From contig JAQQWL010000011.1 in assembly GCA_038363925.1 (NCBI GenBank), positions 3,472,001-3,536,000 on the forward strand: a DNA stretch of 64,000 bases. Reading direction: 5' to 3'. The notes below the pieces were generated by a model. The model was given only the letters and a program-made list of their open reading frames with translations, was not told the DNA's origin and did not search any database. How positions within the stretch are numbered: the first letter of the stretch is position 1; each line of letters starts with the position of its first letter. Made by a program: the position numbers and the translations under genes. This document shows, one piece after another, positions 35,801 to 47,732 of this stretch. This stretch comes from Apiospora phragmitis (lineage: Eukaryota; Ascomycota; Sordariomycetes; Amphisphaeriales; Apiosporaceae).

Positions 35801-36049
35801 ACCCGACCAGATCTGCGGGCCTCGGAGGACCAGATCTATGGCTGGCAGAGGAACTTAAACACACGTGCCGGTAGAATGTCACAGTCTGCCCCACGTGGCG
35901 ATGGTGCCTCTAACCAGGCATCTTGCGCCGCCGATGCCAAGTCCAAGACCGACTACGAGAGATTCTTCAGCGAACTCGACGACTCTGCAGCGCCGGCTTG
36001 CGAAGGCGGTGCCATGAAACGTTTCTGGCATCGAGTCACCCGAAACTAA
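32840..36049 (+). CDS. Ser/Arg-rich fungal protein of unknown function with a 1.3-kb intron
   Basis: Exon 1 is 32840-33220 and ends ELEVFKALPTTIRRK. Exon 2 is 34566-36049 and starts YFSTSEQLQLV. It includes LTREEQVALARKL and SVILDAADEAL, a DSFRWLEEDEDLDLSLHIDD segment, RRPSFRRRMSIGKMPFG, and the C-terminus MKRFWHRVTRN. Exon 2 needs two one-base deletions to read through: one C of CC at 34571-34572 and one A of AA at 34839-34840. With these the total is 620 residues and the intron is phase 0. From memory, many Sordariomycetes encode proteins with this RRKYFS and EEQVALA signature, but without a known role. The protein is largely disordered, with SP/TP sites suggesting phosphorylation. The 1345-bp intron is long for the phylum. 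The ATG at 32840 follows a CT-rich leader. Confidence 0.7.
33496..33516. repeat. CTA trinucleotide run inside the long intron
   Basis: About six consecutive cta units lie within the first intron of the Ser/Arg-rich gene. Confidence 0.85.
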
Positions 36050-36868
36050 GAATGGCGATTTCCATTATCCAGAAAACGACGACGAACGAACACCATATCT
36101 ATCAAGACTGGGCATAGCGAGCGAAGAAGGGCTGGTCATCATTTCTCATTTGTAACTTATCTATCGACGGGGTGGTTTTTTTTTTTTTTTTTGGTCGGTG
36201 GGCATTTTCCCGTTACCAAAGCGATCATTACCACGGCAATGCGCCATGTATCACCAAGATATCATTTGAAATTCATAGGCGTTACTGCGTGCATGGCTAC
36301 GGCGTTGGTGCTGGGAGAAGAGGAAATAGGTTGTTCGGTCAGAACCCAGGTCATAGAGTTGCGAACATTTCAGATCCTGGGCCATGCGAGCCAAGGCATA
36401 TGACAAAAATACTTGCTTCTTCTGTCCCATTCGTCGTAGTCCCATGCTAGGTTTGCTGGCCGATTGCGACTGGCGGTCGAGAGAGAAAAGCCGGCCCTTG
36501 ATCGACATATCGTGACCGATCTGAGACGCAACAAGAAGGTCGAAATTTGGTCTGTCAGTCCATCCTCATTTTTCAGGATGGTAACCACCGTTTTGCTAAA
36601 CCCGAGCTTGGCAAAAGCACGGGCTCCTTGGTCTGGGACCGGATCCTCCGCCTGCCCTCCATCGCTGCAGGTACCAACCATGCCAGCATGCTCAGGGACC
36701 CCTCGTTTTTTTAGTCTTTTTTAGTGGACGCCAAGGTTCCCATGCCACGGGTCACCGAAGAAGGAGACGGATCCGTTTTCGCTGCAAAGATGATTGGCCC
36801 AACTCGGGTTGCTGCAGTTTAGCGAGCCATTAGTAGCAGCATCCGAGCACATCAAAGAGCCTCTCGCG

Positions 36869-36870
<2 letters not shown>

Positions 36871-36911
<41 letters not shown>
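36871..36911. repeat. CT dinucleotide microsatellite
   Basis: About 20 uninterrupted CT units; it opens spurious Arg-Glu/Leu-Ser frames. Confidence 0.95.
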
Positions 36912-36917
<6 letters not shown>

Positions 36918-37902
36918 ATTTTGTCATGATTAATCGAGAAAGAGAAAAAATACCGTAAGACAGGAGAGACTCTGCAAAGGAAGCAGAAGTATGTGCCTGA
37001 CGTCTGACTCGATGGCCAAAGGCATGGAACACACACCAGACAGGACAGCACACATTCCTCCTCGACACGACCCTTATATGTTGTCGGAGTATAGGTGTCA
37101 TGATGCGTGGCGTAGTGTAGTATGCACGCTCAAGCGTTGGACGCATCGAATCAGTTCAACACGACGCACGTTTCAGCGGGCTTTTGTTATCTTCCAACAG
37201 CACCAAAACAACATTGCCGGGATGATGGCGCATTCTGCATGCTCGAAAGTGCCTTTGACAACACAAGACTGACATGCTCAGGCTCAGCTGCTATGTAAGC
37301 TGTCAAAACTTGGTGAGACATGGATGGTAGCAATCGCCTAGTGCGCATGCCGGTCCCTTTTTTTGACACAGGCCGATCGGCATGTCGATTCAAAGGAATG
37401 CCTGCAGAGATATTGGTGTGGACCTATACCTTCCTACACGCAGTGGTATTTTGGTTCCTTCGCTGCAAAGCTACCTACCTACCTAATCTGATGCCCCTCC
37501 TGAGTCCAACAATACGCGTCCAAATGCACACATACTGTAGCCTCTATCGACCGCCGATAGGCTGTCCGCGGCTTCTCCATATTAATTGCGTTGTACGCCG
37601 ACCTGTAGGAGAGGGGGACGATACGAGCAAGCGCTGCAACTAACACGACTGCATGTCTCAGGAGAGACAAGACATACATATGCCATTAACGGACATACAT
37701 ACATGTATGCATTCTTTTTTTTCTTCTTCTTATGGAGGCGACACCGTGTCTTTCCATGGTTACGAGGGAGGGATGGGGCTCTCCCTCTCCCTCTCCCTCT
37801 CTGCATGGCGCATCGGAAGACACGGACGGGCGGACGGAACCAGCCCGGGACAAACGGTCCAAGATAGAAACCGCGTGCAAGAGAGGGAGTTAGAGGCAAC
37901 AG

Positions 37903-37930
37903 TCCCGTCCCCGTCCCCGTCCCCGTCCCC
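37903..37930. repeat. CCCCGT hexamer repeat
   Basis: Four to five copies of tccccg, ending cccc gggtcc. It is not telomeric, because the fungal telomere unit is TTAGGG. Confidence 0.85.
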
Positions 37931-38982
37931 GGGTCCTTGTCCTAAAGCGCTCGCCTACATACACAGTACATATATATGCCTAGGTGTTAAATGCAGTAAC
38001 TGACTCGTATCGAGAGAGAAGATTTACATTCTCAGTTCTTGCTGCTGCAAGGAGTGAATATCCAACGGAGCGTTACTCTCGGCTCTGCTGGGCATTGTGG
38101 TTTCATGTGCCGAGGGAACCAAAGAGAGAGAGTCATCATGCAGACATGATGTTACACCGTCAGCACTTATGTACGGAGCATACATATAGCTGAGGCTCTT
38201 ATACATAAGATTGCAACTCATTCCACGCCCCCGAATTGCGCATGCCATCCGTTCCGCGTTCGCATGGAGATTGCTATGTATGCATACGTATGTGTGCTGC
38301 TTGCCTTCTCCGACGCCATGCATCATCAGCTGTGTGCTTGTGAGAGTTACCTCTCGTTGAAAGGCCGCGAGTGGGCATTCATTCTGTTTACATCCATTCC
38401 CATGTCTCGGTTATAGTTGCATGCATGCCTTGCTGCTATTGAAGAAGCACGAGGCAATAGGTCGCATGGCTAACGGCTAATGCAAGCCATAATATGCAGT
38501 CACCTACACAATATACGACAATTCGCCACGCGGCAAGCAGGACCTTCTCGTTAAGACTGGGCGGGCATCGACGTTGTACCGAAGGTATTCTGTTCCGTCT
38601 TCGGCTACACTGGCACGAAGAAGTACTGATGCATTCTGGTCAGGTAGTTAGGCGGAGAGAGAAAACAGCTGATTTATTCATGACAGAGTGTCGCAACACC
38701 TGCCCCTGCGTGCCTGCCTCCCTGAGCCAGAAGCGCCATGCAAACACCATCATGATCCACCCCACCGACTCTAATTTGTAATACAAAAATAATGACATGA
38801 CCATTCCTGTGCCACTCCCCCTTTCCCTACGCCTTCCATGGATAAACTGCCGCTATATCCTCTTATGGTACACTTACAAGGTTTGAGGGCACGCCTCTAC
38901 ACATCACACCGAGAGAACCATATAGAACAAACACATTTGCTATGTGTGGAAGATACCTCCTCCTCCTCTTCCCCTAGCTGCT

Positions 38983-41900
38983 TCAAACTTCATCTTCACT
39001 GTCGTCGCCCAAAAGCTCGCCCTCGTCCTCGTCCACAATGGCGTAGTCGGACCTCCCACGCGCGAAGCTATCGCGAGTTGTGAACCTCCGGGCTCGCCGC
39101 TGCCCCCGCAGCCAGCTGTAGCTAGTGTCGCCCCGGCCCGTGGCCTTCTTGGCGAACGACCCGGCGCTGCGCCAGAGGCTCGACGCCAGGAGCGGCAGCG
39201 CGCCCACCACCGCCACCACCGCCGATACCGCGATGACGGGGTACTTGACCCAGGGCGCTTCGTGGTCGAAACTGTTCTGCTCCCCGAGCCGGATCTGCCC
39301 GAACTTGCTCTGCCAGTTGTTGTACACCCACCAGCCGGCCGCCGCCGCGATGCCGACGGGGATAATGACGGCGAAGAAGATGGCAACGCCCGACACCCCG
39401 TGAGCTCGCTCAAACTCCTCCTCATGACCCGGGCAAGGCTTAACCTCGCCCTGTTTGTCATATTCTTGACCACCCTTGCAGGTAGTGAGAGGAATACGCC
39501 GGTAGCCTGACGGCTCATAGAACTCCTTGGCGTCTGGATTGTCTTTGCAGTACTGCTCAAGCGACATGGGTTGAAGTCCTTCCACGAGCTTGCATTGCTT
39601 GTGTTCGTCCATCTCGTAGTTGTAATCGCTAGGAATTATTAGTAGAGAACCCACGAGATCCTGCACATAGAACAACTTACCATTCGTAATCCCGCCGGGT
39701 GCAGGTGCAGTTATCGAAATTGTAGGTACTATGCTGTGTTTGCTCGTTGAAGCAGTTACGCTCCGGCTTCTTGCGCAGATATTGTGTTTTGTGACCAAAG
39801 AGACAGCCATCGGGCTGCTTGGGGTGCGCAGGAGTCCAGATATAATAGTCGGACTTTTCCAAGTCATCATCCACGCGGCAGGCCTGGTCAGTCAGTCCAG
39901 TGAAATCCAGATTGATGGTGAGCAGTTGATCGCCTTGGCGACCCCATAGCAAGAAGTTTCGCGAAGAGCCGGAACGCAGTGTTGTCATATCGTTGATGAC
40001 AGTATCTTTGTCAGAAAACTCGTGCTTTTTCCAAGACTTTCCTTCGTCGAGTGTGTACAAGACGGTCTTCGTCGGGGTTTCACGCTGGGCCAGGACGATT
40101 ATAGATCCCCGGTCACCAAAGGTCCAGATCCAGCGCCCTTTCTGCACCATCTTCCAGCTGATGCCAGCATCGGTGGTCATGAACGTACCCGCATCCTTGG
40201 CATCCCCTAAGGCCTTCCCGACATTGCCCCAGCCAAACATAATGCCAACAGCCGACTCGGATGAGTACGTCTTTCTGTGATTGATTCTTTCGGTGTAGCC
40301 ATGGATGTGGAGGGCACAGTTCTCGTTGCCCTCTTCGCTTGGGGAGCAAGCGAAGGTCTTACCCTCCACATCTGTCTTTGGTGGTGGAAGGAATGACCAT
40401 TCGGCGCCATCGCTGTGGCTGATTTTCGACTGCAGCTGTTTCTTCTCGGACGCGTCGCCGTTTTGGTTTTTTACGACGTTGACCAGTACGACACCTTGCA
40501 AGCCCAGCATCTTTTCAAAATCCACAAAATAATTCTCGTCGCAGTTGACGCCGGAAATGCTCATGACATAAGACGTTCCATTCGAGTTACTTTTGAGAAT
40601 CGAGCCATATTTCCGGTGTTCCAAGTCCTGGGTTTCGACGAAGAGGTTGACCCGCGTGTCGAACTGTCCAGGACAGTATATGCATGCTGGTGCGGAACCT
40701 GGAACCCGTATGGAAATTGAGCCTCTGCGAACTGTCTTCCGTCCACGCTTGCCGATGCCATAAGCGTCTTTGCTGTCTGGTTTTCACTCGCCACAACAAT
40801 AAATTCCGCCATGGTGGCGAACTCCTTGACGTTCTCCTGGCGAACTTTCTCCTCGGATTCGAACGCGTCATTACTCCAGACAAGCTGATTGGGAGTGGCG
40901 TCATCGTTATTCTCTTTGGCTTTCTTGAGGCAGATCATCTCCTTTGAGCGTTCACGACCATAGTTATTGTAGGCTTCAACGCCCGTGAATTCACATTTCT
41001 TGACAAATCGAGCGGCAGTTGTCCATCGGTCGCCGCGATCAAAAGAAACAGATGCCTCAAGATGGCAATTGTCCTTGGAACCCGAAGGACACTTGAGACC
41101 GTGCCAGATCAGCCAATCTTTATTGTCGGGATGAAAGGCGAGGGGAGCCCTCGCATTCTTTCTCGTATCTGGAGGAAGAGGGGCTTTGAAGGTATCAAAA
41201 TTCACACCCCAGTCAACTGTGTAGATGATTTCACCTTTGTGGCTGATGAAGAAGACCATCTCTTTGACATAGGGGTGACTCGTGATGGACCACACGTCAG
41301 CATCTTTGAGCGCAGGCGGGGTATCCCAACTCTTGCCATGATTGTGAGTGATCATGATGGGCCCGCCTTTTCCGGAACTGGCCTTAAACGGTCTCATGAT
41401 AATAGTCTCGTTATTGCTTTGAATGGTATCACCTCGCTCGAGATAGTGCATGTCGAACTTGTCGAAATCTCCCTTGATGGCATTTTGGACGTCGGTGATG
41501 TCTCCGCTGGCTGGCGGGCCCGGCGGACCTGAGGTTGCGTCAGAGCATTTCCATTCCTTGGTGTCGTCTTTCTGTGAGCCGCCCTTGCGTTTGCAATCGT
41601 TGCGGGAATGAGGCGCCAACCAGATGAGCCTTTGAAGGTCTCGTTCGGGTCATCCTTCTTGCAGGCACCCTCAGGGGCCACCACGGGACCGTCCTTTTTA
41701 CACTCTCTATCTTTTCTGACGAAATTGAAGTCGCACTCAAAGTCGGCGTCCGTACATTCGCAGATTTCGAATTCTGGGAGCGGCATTTTAAATCCCTTCT
41801 TGATGAAGCATTTGGCATCCTTCTTACGCCTGTGAAACTTCTGCTTGTGGCCCATGACGCACGTTGGCTCGTTTTTGTCATTCTTACGTGCGTACCATTT

Positions 41901-43646
41901 CCTCCATGTCGCTTTCCTTGCAAGTAGCCTCGTGCATGCCTTCGAAGTCGATAGCGATGATATGGTACTTGGGCGAAGACCTGGATCCAGACTCGCCTGT
42001 GAGGATGAATCTGAGACTGGTAGAGTCTTGCGTAGTGGTCAAGTAGAATGGCCTGATTTTACGCTTATCCGGGAGCGAAAGAGCCTTCCACTCTTTCCCG
42101 TGGTTCAGTGATACTTGAGCTCGCCAACATCATCCTCCTGGCTGTCATGTACAGCGAGGAGAATGGACCCCTGGTCGCCGAATTCATACTTGTGCGGGCC
42201 TTGAGGACCTTTGATCCAAGTTTTTCCGGCATCGTCAGAAATGTAGAGACTAGAATCTTTCAGGTAATCACCGAGGTGTTTCCCTTCATTGCCGTTGCCC
42301 ATAACAAGTCCTGGTGCGGGACTTGAGAAGATGCGACCAACATTGTTCGGCTCTGTAATCGAGTGGAGGTGGAGTTCATTATCGCCCTCTTTGACGGACT
42401 CGAAAGTTCGCCCGTCATCAAAGGTGATTTTTGTCATCAGCTTTTTCTTGGCCGAAACATCTTCCGCAACCTTGTTCCAGTTGTCGATCTGGTTTACCAT
42501 GAAGATTCCCTGGATGCCGGAGATCTTCTCAAAATCCACATGACCGAAAGAATTACGGTTCGTGTGCTCCACGTTCCTTGTGAAATATGTACCGTTTGAG
42601 TTACTGGTAAGCATGGTTCCCATCGGATTACCCGGACGGCCCGTCATAACATCGATTTGGATGCTGTAGTTGGTGCCTTCGAGGACGGTGTATGCCCCCT
42701 GGTTGATACGGTGGTCGGACGGGAAGACGGCTCGGTGCCATGTCTCAGTGTCGTCAGTGACGAACAGAGCCATCTCATCGGTGTTCTTGGCATTTGTGGC
42801 AACAAGTAGGTACTTTTTCACGACTGCCAAGTTGGCAATACCACGCACAATATTGGCCCCATCTATCTTAGGTTCGAACTCTTGTACGACCCCATCAGAA
42901 GTGACACCATCTTTAGAGACTGCGCTGAAACAGTTGTCGGATATAAGAAGCCGGTTATCCTGGTGGAAAAGCGAGAATTCGCCCCTGACAATGCAGAGAA
43001 TCCTCGAGTTGTCATGGTCGGCGCTGGTGGTAGAAAAGAGATCTGACGACTTGGCCCACCAACAGTCCTTGATACCGCCGCGGAGAAATTTGGCATCTGT
43101 CGCGAATCCATCCGTGGTGTACATGGCCAACTCCTCGCAGAAAAAGGCCTCGCAATCCATTGCATGGAAGAGGATGCGATCCGGGTCCGTAGCATGGAAT
43201 CTGAGCCATTCGGGGCGGTCATCGACGCGGCTCAGCCTTGCATCGGTGAAAAAGGTATTCCACGTTTCACCGCGGTCATGCGTCCTCCAGTGCGTGCTGC
43301 CTGTGGTCAGAACGTAGGCACGGTGCGGCTCGAATTCGTGCATGACCAGAGCGACGGCCTTGCCTTCGCCAATCTCCTCCACCTTGGTCCATTTCGCGCC
43401 GGCGTCGGTCGAACGGTAGATGGAGCCCGTGTGCTGGTCTTGGAAGAGCACGGTATCGGAGCCCTTGAAGTAATTTATGTTGATTGGGTTATGGTCGAAG
43501 TCGGTGACGATTATGGTGGGCTCGTCTTTGGCTTCAGCCGCCGACGCCAACAGAAGCTGCAACAGGCAAACGGCCAGGAGGTAGGACAGGGCCGTCCGCC
43601 ATAGCCAACGTCCCGGCACCGGCAGAGCTCTACTGACTGCCCTCAT
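38983..43646 (-). CDS. VPS10: VPS10 vacuolar sorting receptor (sortilin family), frame broken four times
   Basis: VPS10 is the Golgi receptor that carries vacuolar hydrolases such as carboxypeptidase Y to endosomes. Exon 1 is 43646-39681 and exon 2 is 39628-38983; the intron splits Cys in DYECDYNYE. The corrected product is 1537 residues. It has a signal peptide (about 1-39), two Vps10 beta-propeller domains with Asp-box repeats (STDAGAKW, THDRGETW, SDDAGKTW, TTDAGISW, DEGKSWKKH), Cys-rich 10CC segments, membrane segments AIFFAVIIPVGIAAAAGWW and VIAVSAVVAVVGALPLLA, and a short acidic tail ending DDSEDEV. One-base indels lie near 42110 (missing T), 41898-41900 (extra A), 41604-41606 (missing C) and 40655-40660 (one missing base). 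Correcting all four makes the final intron phase agree. The gene is therefore probably intact in the organism. Confidence 0.93.
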
Positions 43647-44758
43647 GATCGCGTACTGGCAAACGGGGACGCGATGATCATATCAAGGCGGAGGAAGCTT
43701 CGAGCTTCGGTGATCGATGTGGGATGGGATAGCGTCAGTCTGGGAAATGGATGGCGTTGTCGTCAGTTGCAGATGGACGACGTGGTAGCTCCGGAAGCTC
43801 GAGGATGACGCAGATGGTTATAGTTGAGGAAGAGGAAGAAGATGAGGATGGCTTAGCTACACAGGGGTGAGTATTAAGACCAAACGAAGGATTATCAGAG
43901 AGTCTAAGCAATAAAACAATGGGAGTAGGTAGGTAGGTTAGAAGTGTCGTGTTTCAATCTTATGGGTTCATCGCCTCGCTGGTGTCTTTCAGTTGTACTG
44001 TATCAATGGGATGGCTGGATGTTGTTCCTTGTCCTAACCTAGTTGCGACACAGTGGCATAACCCGCAGACCAGTCTCAGCTTTGCTCTTACATAGGTGCT
44101 CCTAGGGACATGCGCAAGGGCCCCCCCCACTCCTACATACTTAGCTACAGTAGGTACTTACCTACTGTAGTACTGTACCTACATCATACACCTAGCACTC
44201 TAGGGCAGACACCTCCAGCACGACCTGTGCTACAGATGTTCCCTAGGTACGTCGTACATGGGTCCAGCTAGGGTTAGCGCATTGATGTTTGGTCTTCCCG
44301 TGCTGGTCGGGCATTTTGATCCTTTGCCTTTGCCTTTACCTTGCCTCTCTTTCAATTCGTCTTACAGCATGCAAACCAACACCGAAGCTGCAGGGCACAT
44401 CGATAGCCTATATTGATTAGCTGGGGGCATTCCGACTCACTCATTTACAGCACAGTCAAGTACCTGTAGGTGCGCAATACGTGTCCTTTTCTGTGCCTGA
44501 TATCTACATGTACACAAAAATAGGTGTTATCCTCACCTGCATTTCAGGGATTCAGCCATGTCGTCATTTAAACCCCAGATCTAAAGTAACAGAAGTACAT
44601 GTAGTGGACCCCGCCGTCTACAAATTGACACAATGAACAGCCCAGGAGCACAGGAACCCAGCATAACATCTTCTTGGACTGTTACCATTTTTTGTCTCGG
44701 GCCAGACTTCTCGGCTCTCATTCCAGACACCCGTGACAAACAAGGAAGACGCTTGTTC
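43647..44758. other. VPS10 upstream region
   Basis: No gene is seen. It contains TAGGTAGGTAGG at 43926-43938, a run of 8 C near 44121 and a perfect 12-bp inverted repeat at 44145-44170. The left part is the probable VPS10 promoter; the right part is the 3' flank of the next minus-strand gene. Confidence 0.5.
44145..44170. repeat. Perfect 12-bp inverted repeat with 2-bp spacer
   Basis: ctacagtaggta and tacctactgtag are exact reverse complements separated by ct, about 500 bp upstream of VPS10. Confidence 0.85.
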
Positions 44759-45844
44759 TCATGTAGATGCTCTCTCCTCACTCCCGGTTCCGCCACCACT
44801 TTCGCGAACCAACTGCGTCTCCAACTCGTCCATGGCGTCGATGCTTTCCTGGACACCCAACCAGTCGCAGAGATGGCGACCAGCATGCACGACTTTCCAG
44901 AACGCGTCTTCCCCTGCCAATGCCCACTCGTAGTAATCTCCGAGTACCACCGTCTCGGCCCATTCCAGCAGAAGTGCCATGGTCTTGGCCGCCTCGCGCT
45001 CCACGTTCAGCACGTCTAGCCGGTCGCGCTGAGAGCCCGTCCAGAGCTGATTGCAGATAGTACTGATATTCTTCAGCAACGAACTAGACGGCTGGGGGAC
45101 CCGGCGGTTGCTGTCGCCCTGTTGGTGGTGGAAAGGGGGTTTCGTGTGGTTACTGTTGTTGTCGTCACGCAGAGCACCGGGTGTCCGGGGGAGTGGAGAG
45201 CAGCTCTCACGAGCGCGGCGGTTTGCGTCGAGAGCGCCGAGGTAGGTACTTGTGGCTCGCAGACAGGCTTCATGGATCCTTCCTATGGCAATATAGACTT
45301 GGGGTATTTGGTTAGATTCTCCGTTTGCAACGCTTGCCGCACTGCCAATAGAGCTGCGGCTGGTACCAGGTGCGAAAGACGCCGGCTGCTGGTCACTGGA
45401 AGGGTTATCACAATCCAGTTGGTAGTCCATATTAGCCTCGGGCCTATGGAACGAGGTATGCTGTGGCACCGGTGGAGGTACATAAGGCGGTGACTGCCAA
45501 GCGTCTTGTAATGTAGATCGATAGTCTGCAGAGAGTTGCTGCTTTGGTCGAAATGCGGTTGGGTAAAGAGGACTGGTAGACAAATAAGGGATGTCTCTTC
45601 GGAAGATTTGGGCGTACGTATGTGTAGTAGTGTTGTCCGGGCACTGTTGCCGGGAATCATTGCACCCATGGGATTGGATATCTTGCTCAGTGTCAAGCGT
45701 GCTTCCAACGCCCTGCCCTTGTGAGTAACTTGGTTTACTTCTCATACTCGGAGGGATTCCGGCGGCAAGAAGCCCAGCATGGTGAGGGCCAAGGTCCTCT
45801 CTCTGCTGATAGATGAATTCACTTGGCGATTTGATAGCCGGCAT
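44759..45844 (-). CDS. Unrecognised 361-residue protein with helical C-terminal half
   Basis: A single uninterrupted frame runs from ATG 45844 (MPAIKSPSEFIYQQ) to a stop at 44759. Residues 1-190 are Ser/Pro/Gln-rich and probably disordered. From about residue 185 the sequence becomes compact: IPQVYIAIGRIHEACLRATS, TYLGALDANRRARESC, then LLKNISTICNQLW and VEREAAKTMALLLEWAETVV, ending WLGVQESIDAMDELETQLV. Such a helical end after a disordered N-terminal half is often seen in fungal regulators, but I see no DNA-binding motif. Absence of internal stops over 1.1 kb and amino-acid-like composition support a real gene. The family is not recognised. Confidence 0.65.
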   Translation of the reverse strand: MPAIKSPSEFIYQQREDLGPHHAGLLAAGIPPSMRSKPSYSQGQGVGSTLDTEQDIQSHGCNDSRQQCPDNTTTHTYAQIFRRDIPYLSTSPLYPTAFRPKQQLSADYRSTLQDAWQSPPYVPPPVPQHTSFHRPEANMDYQLDCDNPSSDQQPASFAPGTSRSSIGSAASVANGESNQIPQVYIAIGRIHEACLRATSTYLGALDANRRARESCSPLPRTPGALRDDNNSNHTKPPFHHQQGDSNRRVPQPSSSLLKNISTICNQLWTGSQRDRLDVLNVEREAAKTMALLLEWAETVVLGDYYEWALAGEDAFWKVVHAGRHLCDWLGVQESIDAMDELETQLVRESGGGTGSEERAST

Positions 45845-46126
45845 CTTCTTCTCATACCTCAGTTACAGATGCTGAGATGGGTATCTCGGGCGACAGAAAC
45901 TGGGAGTTGAAGCAAACTAGATATAAATGCCGAGAAAGCGATTGATTTCCATCGCCCTCTGTATCTTGTCTTACCCCCTCCTGCCTGCGGAAGAAAGAAG
46001 CGGTTAACGAATTGGCAGCCTTTACAGTCAACTCGTTTGCAAAAATATAAGAAGGGCTGGGAATATCACAGGTGGGCATGGTCTTTTTTTCATTTTGTAT
46101 GTCTCACCATCTACCTGGGGTGTGCT

Positions 46127-47322
46127 CTAAAGGGTCCAAATCACAAGTCTTCCATCTACTCCGCTGGCTTTTGTACATGTTAGCATCATTTGAAACAAAG
46201 AGCCGCGGTCAAGACTTACTGCTAAACTGGGTAACGTTGCCATCGTTAGACTCGTACTCTCGCACAGTTGAAATGGTGTTTTGATGGACAGTCTTCAACT
46301 GTGTGTCATCCTTCGCTTTACCCTTGAGATCCATCTGTTTGAACATATTCAAAGCGGATTCTTCGCGGGCGTCACCCAATCCAGGTCTGCCCTTCGACTC
46401 CAGAGTACCGCTCAGTTGCCACCCTGAGGCATCGCCCTGGAAGCGGAAGGCCTCGCAATCGTAGCCGGCAGCCACAATCTCGCTCTCCGAAGACCAGATC
46501 AGACTCATGAACGGCAAAAGTTGCGTGTTGATGCTAATGACAGCACGCGGCGGCTGCTCTGGAGCAGTAGGGTAGACAACAGTAATGCTGCTATCATGAG
46601 CCGCAAAGGCCAGGGCATCGCCGCTGGAGAGAGAAGGCGACCGAGTGAACCCACCCAGCCGAATTATTCATGAACTCGCCGCAGACGGTGTTGAAGGGCA
46701 AGCGCTCGCCCCAAACACTGGGATCTGGGCGAGCATCGACGCCCTTGATGAAGCTGGAAAAGACCCTAGCATGGGCATCGGTGGATCCGGCAGCCAACAG
46801 AACGCCGTTGGGGTGCCAGGAGACAGTAGTGATGGTACTCCTGATCGGCTTCTTCAGGTGCTTAGAAACCCACCAGTCATTCTCTTCCTCAAAGTAGCAG
46901 ACAGCAATGACGCGATCTCCCGATCCAACAGCAAACTTGGTCTCGGACGGCGACCATCGAACGAAGGTGGCGGCTCGAGCGATTCGAAGCAGGACGAGCG
47001 TGGGCTTGTAGCCCGTAGAAGAGGGCTCCCAAACGAGGGCATTGCGATCTATTGCAAGGTCAGCACTGGCACGGAGTCTTGGTCACATATACTGCGCACC
47101 CTGAGAACAGGTAACGATGCGGCCGCTGTTGGGCGCAATGTCGACACCCGTAATGGTTTTGTCATGTCCCTTCAGCTCGTCCTTGAGCTTGAAGGCACCG
47201 GCAACCTTCCCATAAAGCTCGACAGCCGAGTCCTTGGCGACTGCGAGGATCTTGCGATCCGCCGAGAAGGAATGGTCGGCAATCGGCCGGTGGAACAGAT
47301 GGTGAACTTCAGGGCCTGACAT
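46127..47322 (-). CDS. ARPC1: ARP2/3 complex subunit 1 (ARPC1/Arc40), WD40 protein
   Basis: ARPC1 is the WD40 propeller subunit of the actin-nucleating ARP2/3 complex, which acts at endocytic patches. Exons are 47322-47100, 47048-46220 and 46167-46127, for 363 residues. It starts [20 protein letters not shown] and shows WD-type repeats: [70 protein letters not shown], and the last strand [13 protein letters not shown]. The family motif [21 protein letters not shown] is broken here by one extra base in a CT tract (46625-46636), giving a false stop. Removing it restores both the motif and the downstream splice phases. It is divergent from the U2 snRNP gene, with about 410 bp between starts. Because this gene is usually vital, the indel is more likely a sequence error than decay. 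Confidence 0.93.
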
Positions 47323-47732
47323 CGTGAAAGCGTGATAGGAGTAGCTCTCAACTATCACTTGGCGGAATATTGATATGGATTGGGAGCTTCGGAGGATGTA
47401 CGTCAGCTCAGGAGAAGTGACCCCGTCGGCAATTGGCGGGGTGGTCGACAATTTGTGGCGGTAGCGGGTGCGTGTGGCTTAGGCGCCAGGCTTATAGGTA
47501 CCCGTACCCGTGCCTGGGGAGCTACTACCTATCAAAATTCCGCCTGCTTGAGCTCGGATAGTTCGACCCTGTAATGTGATAGTCGCGTGCTCTGTCAGCT
47601 TGGAGCCATTGCCAGAAGTCCAAACACTCGGTTCGCGCTGGAATTGTACAACAGTCCGAGACTGTCGCGGAATTTCTAGTATCAGTAGCGGTATCGTGCA
47701 CCGCTTCGTGCTCCTGCTCCCCTTCTCTCGGC
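47323..47732. promoter_or_regulatory. Divergent promoter of ARPC1 and U2 snRNP B''
   Basis: A 410-bp interval between two head-to-head genes must hold both core promoters. A CT-rich stretch (tgctcctgctccccttctctc) directly precedes the plus-strand ATG at 47733. No specific factor site is identified. Confidence 0.5.

Larger units (their letters stand above)
36050..38982. other. Gene-free stretch rich in simple repeats
   Basis: No gene is recognised between two convergent genes. It holds a poly-T run near 36177-36192, a (CT)n run at 36871-36911, TACCTACCTACCTA at 37472-37485, CTCCCT units near 37781-37801 and CCCCGT units at 37903-37930. Confidence 0.5.

Noticed and set aside
38940..39560. Long antisense and alternative frames over the VPS10 C-terminus
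   Set aside because: GC-rich third positions keep other frames open; only the VPS10 frame matches a family and the splice phase.
46645..47319. 224-codon plus-strand open frame
   Set aside because: It is the antisense shadow of ARPC1 exon 2.
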